Assembly: GCF_012912005.1 (NCBI RefSeq)
Contig: NZ_JABBEA010000001.1
Coordinates: 930,001-994,000, forward strand
Source: Paenibacillus sp. SZ31
Lineage (GTDB): Bacteria > Bacillota > Bacilli > Paenibacillales > Paenibacillaceae
Length of the DNA stretch: 64,000 bases
Direction of reading: 5' to 3'
The translations under genes and the position numbers were made by a program. The notes below the pieces were generated by a model. It did no database searches and was not told the DNA's origin. It worked only from the letters and a program-made list of their open reading frames with translations. Within the stretch, counting starts at the first letter, position 1. The number at the start of each line of letters is the position of its first letter. Positions 6,807 through 15,081 of this stretch are shown here, one piece after another.

Positions 6807-8438
6807 TCAAGAGTTTAAAATACCATCGAGTGTAAAGTAACTTATATCAGCATTTTCAGTTTCAATTTGCTTACCAAAGTAATTAGGTCTTGCTGTAACT
6901 AAATAGGTTTTAACTGTATATTCATTCTCTTGCAGGTTCCATGCAGTAATAACATCGTCCATATTTTCTCGTACCCATGCTGCGCGACGTTGGATTTTAT
7001 CAATATCATCAAAGATTTTTTTATCTTTCTTTAAAATTTCAGTTAATTCGCTTGCGGGCTTATAATACTTAATCTCAAAGATAATTACTTCTTTTTTGAC
7101 CTTGTTGATAACTACTGCATCTAAATCTCCTAGATCCTGATTTGAGCTATTCACAATTTTTTTTCTAATGCCGTTTCCTTGAAACATTTTTATATTCACA
7201 TAAGGAATATCTTTTTCAATGATAGGTACATAATAATCATATTTATTTTGAAAATGTAACGCGATTTTGTAAGCAATCAAAGTAGAAATTTTTTCTTGCG
7301 CTTTTTTAAATGGTAATGTTGCTCTGCTACCAAACATTTCCTCAACAAAATGATCACTCATAGCTAAGTTTTTGAATACCGTTATACTATTAGCGGAGTC
7401 AAAAAAGCCTATTGCAATAAAGTTCTCATATTTAAAAATAAATTTATAGTCCATGTGAGGATTAGATAGTCTGTACTTGGAATCCCCTTTTGATTCATAT
7501 TTAAAGTAACTTATTATTTGATGTATCTTTTTTATAGAAAGACTCATTTCTGTAAACTGACTTTCGAAAATAAAAGAACATTTCATAGAATAACCATTTA
7601 TAGTAGGTGAAATATTATGAATTTGTTCATGATTAGTTGAAATTCCGATTATCTCATTTCTAAAAGTATCCAAGTCTTCAAAATTGAATCCGTATAGCAT
7701 TTCAATTTCTTTGCCTACATCTTCATTTAATTTTTCCGTTTCCAGATTTCTTTTTTTGAGATATAGTTTTAGTTTAGCATTTTCTTCGAATTCAATTTCT
7801 TCAGGTTTTATGAGTTCTTTAAATTCGAACATATTATGAAACCATTCTAATCTATCGTTCTCAATCTTTGTTTTTAACATTTCTTCTAAACCAACATTCC
7901 AAGAAAAATAGTCATTTAATTTTATATTATCAGAAATTGTAAACAACTCTTCACAAATGACTAAGACATTAATAAAATCTTCTTCTTGGTTAATCATATA
8001 ATCGCCAAAGTATTTCTCTTCTGTTAACTCTAACAATGTAATAAACACATGACTTAGATTTCTCAAACGCGAAGAATCCCATACATCATCACTAAAAATG
8101 TTCCAAGTTGCGATTTCTCGCAATGCTAAAGCCATAAAATATAAGTCCTCTTTAGCATACCCTGAAACAAGTGCTTTAAAGTCTTCGATATACCTATCAA
8201 CAACTATTTCTGCACCTTTTTTTACTTCTCCCTTATATGAAGCTATAAAAGGATTATAAATTCTTTGATGCACATTGCTAAAATATGTTTCCTGATTTTG
8301 ATTAACCTTTAGATTTGCAATAAACATTATTTTCAATAAATTTCCAATATAATAATAAAAATCACAATGCGGACAAGTTTCCTCCGTAGGAAAATCCAAA
8401 TTCAAAGACAGATTTTTATTGCATTTGGGGCAATTCAT
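6807..8438 (-). CDS. zinc-ribbon and PD-(D/E)xK nuclease-like protein, cassette 1
   Basis: A 543-residue protein. C3PKC6 and C22PHC25 form an N-terminal zinc ribbon. The middle (about 50-420) is a helical/mixed region without a known motif. Residues 437-457 (GDLDAVVIN ... IIFEIKYYK) give D438/D440, E455 and K457, the PD-(D/E)xK core as found in NERD and Mrr-like nuclease domains. A short tail of about 85 residues follows. Inferred: a single-gene nuclease effector, plausibly anti-phage. The ATG at 8438 has AAAGGAAG six to seven bases upstream. About 155 nt lie between the start and the cassette edge, enough for a promoter, and the gene has its own terminator, so this cassette looks self-sufficient. 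Confidence 0.75.
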   Translation of the reverse strand: MNCPKCNKNLSLNLDFPTEETCPHCDFYYYIGNLLKIMFIANLKVNQNQETYFSNVHQRIYNPFIASYKGEVKKGAEIVVDRYIEDFKALVSGYAKEDLYFMALALREIATWNIFSDDVWDSSRLRNLSHVFITLLELTEEKYFGDYMINQEEDFINVLVICEELFTISDNIKLNDYFSWNVGLEEMLKTKIENDRLEWFHNMFEFKELIKPEEIEFEENAKLKLYLKKRNLETEKLNEDVGKEIEMLYGFNFEDLDTFRNEIIGISTNHEQIHNISPTINGYSMKCSFIFESQFTEMSLSIKKIHQIISYFKYESKGDSKYRLSNPHMDYKFIFKYENFIAIGFFDSANSITVFKNLAMSDHFVEEMFGSRATLPFKKAQEKISTLIAYKIALHFQNKYDYYVPIIEKDIPYVNIKMFQGNGIRKKIVNSSNQDLGDLDAVVINKVKKEVIIFEIKYYKPASELTEILKKDKKIFDDIDKIQRRAAWVRENMDDVITAWNLQENEYTVKTYLVTARPNYFGKQIETENADISYFTLDGILNS

Positions 8439-8591
8439 TCTTTTCTTCCTTTCTATTTTCGATGATGTAAACCCTGTAGAGTTACTACATTAAGAATACT
8501 AATACTGACCCGTGATCAATTTTTGATTTTAACTTTTTTTAAAAATAATTTTTATTATTTTCTTTTTCCTCTCTGTCATGTAGGTTGCATA

Positions 8592-8700
8592 TAACATCTA
8601 ATTTATGCACTTCGTAAATACCACAGATCTTGCCTGATATCCGAACTACGTCTATGATAACCGATGCTGTGGTATTTGCGAAGAATAATTTGGTGAAAAA
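8592..8700 (-). other. attI-like primary recombination site
   Basis: Begins with the same TAAC (8592-8595) as the attC-like sites, at the edge where cassette 1 starts. The interior differs: a 17-nt near-perfect inverted repeat (8610-8626 against 8667-8683, core AAATACCACAG/CTGTGGTATTT) separated by 40 nt. It lies 36 bp beyond the stop codon of the recombinase. It lacks the ATTCACG/CGTGAAT arms of the other sites. Cassette 1 starts here with an end that pairs with its own attC-like site. Inferred: the platform's resident site where new cassettes insert. A terminator is less likely because no T run follows on either strand. Confidence 0.65.
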
Positions 8701-8719
8701 GGTAGATTTATAGGAGAAC

Positions 8720-9835
8720 TCACTCTCCCAGATCCAAACGATCCAGCGGGCTCTGAATACGTTGAATATTTTTCATACTCACATGCGTATATCGCTGAGT
8801 TGTTCGTGCACTCGTATGACCAAGTAGCTCCTGAATGTAGCGCAAGTCTGTTCCGTTTTCCAGTAAATGCGTAGCGAAGGAGTGCCTTAAGGCATGAATA
8901 CTAACCTTTTTTACAATACCTGCGCGTTGTCTAGCTTCTTCAAAAACCTTCTGTACGCTGCGTTCGGTAAGATGCCGATCCGAAGATTGTCCCGGAAATA
9001 ACCAACGATTGGGTCTATACTCCGTAATGTATTCCTGCACAATTTCCCAAGCTAGGTTAGAGAGAAGAGTTCTCCGATCCTTCTGACCTTTTCCCTGCCG
9101 TACAATAAGTGTCTGACGCTCAATATCCAGATCGCTGCATTGAAGACGAACGACTTCGCCAACACGAAGACCAGAAGAATACGTAAGAAACAGAATCGTC
9201 TTATGCTTTAGATTGGTTACAGATTTGAGCAATTGAGCAACTTCTTTTTCTGACATGACTTTAGGTAATTTCATCTGCTTTTTGGGACGAATATACTGGA
9301 TATCTGTAGAATGATGGAGTACATGTTTGCAATAGAAGCGAATTGCGCTTATCGTCTGATTCACGCTTGAATGGGAGATCCCTTGCTCTAGCAAACCTAA
9401 GCAATAAGTCTGCACATTGGATGCAGTCATATCTGTACTTTCACGAGGAATGCTCCTTAGAAAACGTTCGACCTGATTACAATAGGCTTTAATCGTTTTG
9501 CGGCTGTATCCCCGTAATGTTAATGCCTTCTGTAGTGACTCTTTACTCCATACATTACTTCCCTTGCTAGTTTTCCATTGCTGTAGATCCTCGCTTTCCA
9601 CCCACAACTCCGGGGCAATCTGAACATCTTCTGAATCAAATTGATTCATGAACTCCTGTATAGCAGCTGTGGTGTAAGGGATAATCCACACTTTTTGTTT
9701 GGATTCCCACGTTCTGCCCTTGATCCGACGAATGCGCTCAATATATGCAGGGTTATACGGGATGTAGATGTGCAGTAATTCAGCGGAACCTTTTGTTATG
9801 GTAATCGTCTCTGTGGTAGTAGCATGTTCATTCAT
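8720..9835 (-). CDS. Xer-like tyrosine recombinase, candidate cassette integrase
   Basis: 371 residues. Residues 1-90 form an extra N-terminal domain (IYIPYNPAYIERIRRIKGRTW...KVWIIP), known from some Firmicute recombinases; residues 95-185 are the SAM-like core-binding domain; residues 190-365 the catalytic domain. Catalytic residues visible: R224 (SGLRVGE), K249 (GKGQKDR), H314xxR317 (HALRHSFATHLL), H340 (LGHTS) and Y349. Between the K-hairpin and HxxR there is no IntI-type insertion (the LPxALxRKYPxA segment), so it is not a canonical integron integrase. Start ATG 9835 has GGAGAG upstream. It is transcribed toward the cassettes. Role in cassette movement is inferred from position and the site structure. 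Confidence 0.9.
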   Translation of the reverse strand: MNEHATTTETITITKGSAELLHIYIPYNPAYIERIRRIKGRTWESKQKVWIIPYTTAAIQEFMNQFDSEDVQIAPELWVESEDLQQWKTSKGSNVWSKESLQKALTLRGYSRKTIKAYCNQVERFLRSIPRESTDMTASNVQTYCLGLLEQGISHSSVNQTISAIRFYCKHVLHHSTDIQYIRPKKQMKLPKVMSEKEVAQLLKSVTNLKHKTILFLTYSSGLRVGEVVRLQCSDLDIERQTLIVRQGKGQKDRRTLLSNLAWEIVQEYITEYRPNRWLFPGQSSDRHLTERSVQKVFEEARQRAGIVKKVSIHALRHSFATHLLENGTDLRYIQELLGHTSARTTQRYTHVSMKNIQRIQSPLDRLDLGE

Positions 9836-9889
9836 AGGAAACTCTCCTTCGATTGGATTGATTATGCTATTGCTTTCATTCTGAAAAAC

Positions 9890-9937
9890 AAAAAGGAAGG
9901 CCCTTCTTCATCCCCTAGGGAATCAGACGACCTTCCG
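9890..9937 (-). terminator. terminator upstream of recombinase
   Basis: On the minus strand GGAAGG ... CCTTCC with an inner CCCTAGGG palindrome is followed by TTTTTGTTTTT. It would end transcription coming from the radical SAM gene and isolate the recombinase. The 9836-9889 stretch holds the recombinase leader. Confidence 0.6.
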
Positions 9938-9980
9938 ATGCTTTCGGAACATATATATTTGGGTTAAAAGTGAAGCGGAG

Positions 9981-10220
9981 CGCGACTTGTGCAATGACAA
10001 GCCGCGTAAGGATGAGGTGCTGCGCCCAATGGGCAGCACCTCATGGAGAAGCACCGCGGTCAATAGCGCGGTGCTCATCAAGTCGGGCATCCCCCGCACA
10101 TAGCGGTGATGCCTGCCCCAAACGTGCCACGGACCGTAAAGCCGTGGCACATCTTACTGCTGAATGATGCCAATAGGCCATGCAGCTCGTGTCAGGCTGC
10201 TGCACCTACATGGCAGCAGC
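9981..10220 (-). repeat. cluster of six GC-rich hairpins
   Basis: Six consecutive inverted repeats: 9981-10006 (CGCG, CTTGT/ACAAG), 10012-10044 (12-bp ATGAGGTGCTGC), 10051-10074 (GCACCGCG/CGCGGTGC), 10085-10118 (GGGCATC... with inner CCGC/GCGG), 10124-10150 (GTGCCACGG/CCGTGGCAC) and 10196-10220 (GCTGCTGC/GCAGCAGC, overlapping the stop of the radical SAM gene). Stems differ in sequence, so this is not a simple tandem repeat. As RNA it would form a beads-like 3' UTR. No convincing frame encodes a protein here. Confidence 0.75.
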
Positions 10221-12248
10221 TTCTTCTCCCAGCGGCAGCGTGTAATACTGCGCCTGCTGCCCTTCATGCTGCTGGTACACAACGACCAGCAGCGTCTGGC
10301 CTTTCGCGGCAAGCGGGCTGGCGCCAGCTAGCACACGCTCAAGCCGGAACGGAAGCACATCCAATACGGTGTGCTTCTGTAGTTCCTTTTCGCCGAGACC
10401 AAGGTCGGCGAAAGCACGGGCACCCATGACCGTCTGTGCGGTCATGGCCGAGGTCATCGGCAACGCACGCGAAGCGTTGCCGTCCACCATGTCCGCCGCT
10501 CCATCGACGGCTGACCCAACTGCGTCGCCCGCAACGCGCGACGCTGTACCCCCGGCTTCACTGCCGATCACACCCGCCGCATCTGCGGCAGAGTCTTCTC
10601 CGGCAGCAGCCGAACTTCCCGCAGCGGCACTCGCACCCGTGCCGCTGCTTTCCAACCATGCCGTGCCTGCGGCGCCGGCAACACGTGGCAGACGAACGTC
10701 TTCTGGACGTTCAGCCAACGTTTTCATATAACCCGCCCACTGGTCTTTCTGAAGCGGATCTTCCCACCAGATTTTGCGCGGTTTGTATTTGTGGCCGAGG
10801 AAATAGTCCAGCTTCATCAGGCCGAGCACGATATCCATATGCGGCGTATTCCGCGACTCCAGGAAGCTGTGCAAACGAGTAAACAGATCCTCCAGTTGGT
10901 GACCAATCTTCTGCCAACCTTGACCTTCCCAATAATCCCCAAACGCCTGGAAGAAATCAAACGGCGAGTTGAACTCCTGCTCCATCAGATATTTCAGCGT
11001 ATGGTCCATCCGGTGTGCGTTCCAGTATTTCTCCAACACATCTTCCAGCCGCTTCAGGCGTACGATGTCGCTGAACGGCAGCACGTCACTACCCAGAATC
11101 TCATACGGTGCGTGATCCATGTACGTATAGTTGTACTTCTCCGCATCCAGACGCAGACCTGTACCACGTAGCATTTTGAGGAATCCGAGCTGAAGCTCTT
11201 CTGGCCCCAGTGCAAACACATCATTAAACGTTTTGCGGAACGTATCGTAATTTTCCTCCGGCAGTCCGGCGATGAGATCCAGATGCTGGTCGATTTTGCC
11301 ACTAGCTTTCACCTTGTTTACGGTACGGCTCAGCTTGGCAAAATTTTGACGGCGTTTCACCAGTTCATTTGTCGGATCGTTCGTGGACTGTACCCCGATC
11401 TCGAACCGGAATGTACCCGGTGGCGCATTCTCTGCCAAATAGTCCAGTACTTCGGGACGCATAATATCCGCCGTAATTTCAAACTGGAATACTGTCCCCT
11501 GATGATTCTCAATCAGGAATTTAAACATTTCGAGCGCATAATCTCGTTTGATGTTAAACGTCCGGTCCACAAACTTGATCAGCTTTGCGCCCTTCTCAAT
11601 CAGGTACAGAATATCCGACTTTGTCCGCTCAATATCGTAATACCGCACGCCGACCTCAATACTGGAAAGACAGAACTGACAACTGAACGGACAGCCCCGA
11701 CTGGTCTCAAAATAAACAACGCGCTTCCCAAGCTCCGGGATATCCTCATCAAATCGATGCGGTGACGGCAGATCGTTCAGATCCGCTTTCGGGCGTCCTG
11801 GCATGAGAATGACCTCTTCCCCTTTGCGATACGCCAGTCCATAGACAAAGTGGAACTTCTTGCTTCCTTCCAGCTCCGTCAAGAGCTGATGCAACGTCTC
11901 TTCCCCTTCACCCATCACGATGAAATCCACATTTGGAATGCGGTTCATCCAATATTCCGTGTCATAAGACACTTCCGGCCCGCCCAGCAGAATTTTCACG
12001 TTCGGCATAACCTTTTTTAGATTATCAATAACCTTGATTGTCTCTTCAATGTTCCAGATGTAACACGAGAAACCAATCACGTCCGCGCCGCGCTGATACA
12101 GATCAGACACAATATTCATCACCGGGTCCTTGATCGTATACTCCGCCAGGTCAATATCAAAATCCTTCTCACTGTACGCTTTCAGACACCGCAAGGCCAA
12201 AGAGGTATGGATGTACTTTGCATTTAATGTAGAAAGAATAACCTTCAT
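10206..12248 (-). CDS. B12-binding domain radical SAM protein (DUF4080-like)
   Basis: 680 residues. N-terminal cobalamin-binding-like Rossmann domain (about 1-140: ADVIGFSCYIWN, ILLGGPEVS, FIVMGEGE), then a radical SAM domain with C186PFSC190QFC193 for the 4Fe-4S cluster, then the DUF4080-like C-terminal region to about residue 515. The remaining ~165 residues are unusual: an Ala/Gly/Ser-rich low-complexity tail (about 525-605) followed by a short ordered end. Reaction unknown; relatives modify RNA, lipids or small molecules. It is monocistronic: about 620 bp of non-coding sequence upstream, hairpin cluster downstream. Start ATG 12248; the upstream AAAGGTTGTGAACC offers a moderate ribosome site. 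Confidence 0.85.
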   Translation of the reverse strand: MKVILSTLNAKYIHTSLALRCLKAYSEKDFDIDLAEYTIKDPVMNIVSDLYQRGADVIGFSCYIWNIEETIKVIDNLKKVMPNVKILLGGPEVSYDTEYWMNRIPNVDFIVMGEGEETLHQLLTELEGSKKFHFVYGLAYRKGEEVILMPGRPKADLNDLPSPHRFDEDIPELGKRVVYFETSRGCPFSCQFCLSSIEVGVRYYDIERTKSDILYLIEKGAKLIKFVDRTFNIKRDYALEMFKFLIENHQGTVFQFEITADIMRPEVLDYLAENAPPGTFRFEIGVQSTNDPTNELVKRRQNFAKLSRTVNKVKASGKIDQHLDLIAGLPEENYDTFRKTFNDVFALGPEELQLGFLKMLRGTGLRLDAEKYNYTYMDHAPYEILGSDVLPFSDIVRLKRLEDVLEKYWNAHRMDHTLKYLMEQEFNSPFDFFQAFGDYWEGQGWQKIGHQLEDLFTRLHSFLESRNTPHMDIVLGLMKLDYFLGHKYKPRKIWWEDPLQKDQWAGYMKTLAERPEDVRLPRVAGAAGTAWLESSGTGASAAAGSSAAAGEDSAADAAGVIGSEAGGTASRVAGDAVGSAVDGAADMVDGNASRALPMTSAMTAQTVMGARAFADLGLGEKELQKHTVLDVLPFRLERVLAGASPLAAKGQTLLVVVYQQHEGQQAQYYTLPLGEEAAAM

Positions 12249-12871
12249 GGTTCACAACCTTTGCCTGGACACCCAGACCACATATTTTTTGATAAAAGGA
12301 AAGCATCGCAGCCATCCTGCCCCGGATGCTGTTCATCTAAACCCCTTTTGTACTAGCCATTCCATGTATCATGGACATATTCAACTTTTGTCTTTCAAAG
12401 AGTGGACACTCTTTTCAAAAAGGCATATACACCCCACCAAACGAAAACTACAACATATAGTATGAAAAACACATAATAAAACTACATGTTGTATACGATG
12501 CGATCAGCCCTTTCTAACGCCAATGTCCACCCTTTGAAAGACAATTCGCCACCATTTGTCCACTCTACAGAGACACGATAAACAACTTCAACCTGTAAAA
12601 GACCTCATTCGCATTCATCCGCAATTCGATATCCACATTTTACTGCCTTGAGCCTTTAGCCTCGAACCTCTGCCGAACACTTCCTCCGTATCATGGACGA
12701 ACCATCGACTTGCATGAAGCATATCTATCAACTTTTAGATCAATTAAGCTTTACGTGTCACGAACTTCAAAGACTTGAAAGGGCGAATATAAAAAAATTC
12801 TCACTCCATCCCAACCAGCCAAGCTCGCTCACAATCAACTCATACTCATACTTACTTATACCTGCTCATAC
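12249..12871. other. 623-bp intergenic region with nested inverted repeats
   Basis: No supported gene. It contains an outer 21-nt inverted repeat (12388-12408 and 12524-12544, 20 of 21 matching, core GTCTTTCAAAG) and an inner 13-nt one (12450-12462 and 12481-12493, TACAACAT core). Just past the recQ stop are about five degenerate copies of a 10-mer of the type CTCATACTTA (12838-12885). The promoter of the radical SAM gene must also lie here. Confidence 0.6.
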
Positions 12872-14752
12872 CTACTCATACTCGTAAAACGCATCATCAT
12901 CCGTATCCACTTCTTCGCCCGATTGCTTCTGGAAAAACTCCAGGAACGGCAGTCCGTACTTGCGGTACTTCACCTCACCGACCCCTTTGATATCCAGCAT
13001 GTCACGTTCTGTCTGTGGACATACCACACTCATCTCGCGCAAAGTCGCATCATTGAAAATAATGTACGATGGCACATGCTCTTTCGCCGCCAGATCACGC
13101 CGGATCAGACGCAACTGTTCGAATACAGTCTCGTTGACCGCAGATGGCATCGCATCGCGTCCACGACGTCCGCCGTAGTTCGTACCCGAAGCCGTTGCCG
13201 CTGTCTTGCGGACCACACGCTGCATCACTTCACGCTGGCCTTTGAGTACTTCGACCGCCAGTGGTTGCAGACGAACGACCGGATACTGTCCCTCGGACAG
13301 CATCAGATATCCTTCGGATACCATCACGTTGATGATCTCCGAAATTTCACGCTCCGTACGATTGCCCATCACGCCATAGGTTGGCAGAGAGTTGAAGCCG
13401 TAATCGAGTACCTTTTTGGCACGAGAGCCTTTGAGCACCGAAGCAACCAGTGATACACCATAACGTTCACGCATGCGGTGAATGCAGCTGAATATTTTCT
13501 GTGCATCAATCGTCATGTCTACCAACTCACGGTCGTCCGTACAGGAACTGCAAGTACCGCAAGGTGTATCGTCATGCACCTCACCGAAATAATCCAGCTG
13601 CGCACTGCGCAGACAACGCGTCGTGTAACAGTAATCCACCATCTGCTGCAGCTTCCGGTAATCGTTCTGTTTGCGGTCGCCGTCCATCGGATTCTGCTCA
13701 ATCAAGAATTTCTGGGTGATAATGTCCTGTGCCCCGAATAACAAAATACACTGGCTTGGCTCACCGTCCCGACCCGCACGTCCAGCTTCCTGCACATATG
13801 CTTCCATGTTCTTCGGCATGCTGTTATGAATAACGTAACGCACGTTCGACTTATCAATCCCCATCCCGAACGCATTGGTCGCCACCATCACCCGGATATC
13901 ATCGTACAAAAAAGCTTCCTGGCTCTGGGACCGTTCATCGTCCGTCATCCCGGCATGGTACCGTCCTGCGGGCAATCCGGCTTGCAACAAACGCTGATGC
14001 AGATCGTCCACGTCCTTACGGGTCGCGGCGTACACAATGCCTGGCTCGCTGGCATGCTCGCGCGCATAATTCAGGACAAAGTCCTTCTTGCTCTCGCCGC
14101 GCAGCACGCTAAACGCCAGATTATCCCGCCCAAGTCCGGTCACATATGTCTGCGGATCCTGCAAACGCAGCAGCCGCAGAATATCGCCCATGACCTCGGG
14201 CGTCGCTGTAGCCGTAAAGGCCGCAACCACCGGCCGCTCCGGCAAACTGTCCACAAACGGCGCTACCGCCAGGTAGCTTGTCCGAAAATCATGCCCCCAC
14301 TGCGATACACAGTGGGCCTCATCCACAGCAACGCAAGAGATCGGCAAATAGCCCATCTCCTCGCGGAACCAATCCAGCTCCAGTCGCTCAGGCGCGACAT
14401 AGAGCAACTTCAGCTCACCGCGCTGCGCCGCGCGGATGCGATCATTCACTTCTTTGCCGCTAAGTGTACTATTAATATACGCGGCAGCAATTCCGGCGGT
14501 CGTCAACGCATCGACCTGATCCTTCATCAATGAGATCAACGGGGAGACGACAAGCGTCAGTCCCGAATACAACAGAGCGGGGATCTGATAACAGATCGAC
14601 TTACCGCCCCCGGTTGGCATAATACCCAACGTATCCTCGCGTTCCAGTAGGCTGGCTACAATCTTTTTCTGTCCCTCACGGAAGTCGGGGTAGCCATAAT
14701 ATTTTTGCAGGAGACCCTGCGCTTCTTCTAATGTAGGTGTTTGCACACTCAT
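12872..14752 (-). CDS. recQ: ATP-dependent DNA helicase RecQ
   Basis: 626 residues. 3'-5' helicase that unwinds recombination and fork intermediates. Seen: Walker A G48GGKS52 in [12 protein letters not shown] box at 144-147 ([16 protein letters not shown]), helicase motif VI region ([12 protein letters not shown]), the RecQ zinc-binding Cys set ([12 protein letters not shown]...CGTCSSC), RQC winged helix, and an HRDC-type C-terminal domain ([18 protein letters not shown]). Length is normal for the family. It ends in an acidic [11 protein letters not shown] tail. Start ATG 14752 is preceded by AAGGAGT. Downstream of the Rpn gene with a probable terminator between them, so likely its own transcript. 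Confidence 0.95.
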   Translation of the reverse strand: MSVQTPTLEEAQGLLQKYYGYPDFREGQKKIVASLLEREDTLGIMPTGGGKSICYQIPALLYSGLTLVVSPLISLMKDQVDALTTAGIAAAYINSTLSGKEVNDRIRAAQRGELKLLYVAPERLELDWFREEMGYLPISCVAVDEAHCVSQWGHDFRTSYLAVAPFVDSLPERPVVAAFTATATPEVMGDILRLLRLQDPQTYVTGLGRDNLAFSVLRGESKKDFVLNYAREHASEPGIVYAATRKDVDDLHQRLLQAGLPAGRYHAGMTDDERSQSQEAFLYDDIRVMVATNAFGMGIDKSNVRYVIHNSMPKNMEAYVQEAGRAGRDGEPSQCILLFGAQDIITQKFLIEQNPMDGDRKQNDYRKLQQMVDYCYTTRCLRSAQLDYFGEVHDDTPCGTCSSCTDDRELVDMTIDAQKIFSCIHRMRERYGVSLVASVLKGSRAKKVLDYGFNSLPTYGVMGNRTEREISEIINVMVSEGYLMLSEGQYPVVRLQPLAVEVLKGQREVMQRVVRKTAATASGTNYGGRRGRDAMPSAVNETVFEQLRLIRRDLAAKEHVPSYIIFNDATLREMSVVCPQTERDMLDIKGVGEVKYRKYGLPFLEFFQKQSGEEVDTDDDAFYEYE

Positions 14753-14853
14753 GTAAAGACTCCTTACTTATCACCGATGTTCTTCCACCAGCTTGGTCCG
14801 ATCCGTTTTGACATCCGAAAGCGGCACATATACCGCATCCTTGACAACAAAAT

Positions 14854-14887
14854 GGCGTTCTCATGACTTGTCCGTCAAGCAAACGCC
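14854..14887 (-). terminator. probable terminator after Rpn gene
   Basis: GGCGTT/AACGCC outer stem with an inner CTTGA/TCATG-type arm, followed on the minus strand by ATTTTGTTG. The rest of the 329-bp gap (14753-15081) shows nothing else I can support. Confidence 0.5.
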
Positions 14888-15081
14888 GCTCCCTTTAGTT
14901 TAACGGCCCAGCCCCGAATGAGCAACCGCGTTTTACTGTAAAACGTTTCACTTCATCAAAATAAAAACAACCGCCCTGCCCTAGTTGGACAAAACGATTG
15001 CATTAAACTTATATTTACGTGCCACGCTAGTGTATCCGTACCAATTCATCTGGTGAACTTACTACACCTTATAACTTTACT

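Larger units (their letters stand above)
47..9835 (-). mobile_element. integron-like gene-cassette array with tyrosine recombinase
   Basis: Seen: one recombinase gene, one palindromic site next to it, and eight similar but non-identical 90-116 bp repeats, with (except in the oldest cassette) one minus-strand gene between each pair. Every intact repeat starts TAACGTT and ends ATTATGTTA or ATATTGTTA on the + strand. Cassettes measured between G^TTA points are about 2184, 803, 871, 868, 1440, 776 and 593 bp, then a longer, partly decayed one. The block is clearly AT-richer than the chromosome to its right. Known: attC sites of integrons have the same TAAC...GTTA frame with palindromic but divergent interiors. 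Inferred: this is a cassette-capture platform. The left end lies outside the window. Unlike class 1 integrons, the recombinase reads in the same direction as the cassettes. Confidence 0.85.

Noticed and set aside
8720..9835. Canonical integron integrase IntI
   Set aside because: The IntI-specific segment between the K-hairpin and HxxR is absent; overall pattern is Xer-like, so it is described only as a candidate cassette recombinase.
9923..10429. Short overlapping frames in the hairpin cluster
   Set aside because: Frames on both strands have no ribosome sites and repeat the hairpin composition; no protein-like pattern.
10369..11765. Frames antisense to the radical SAM gene
   Set aside because: Shadows of a well-supported gene with conserved motifs on the minus strand.
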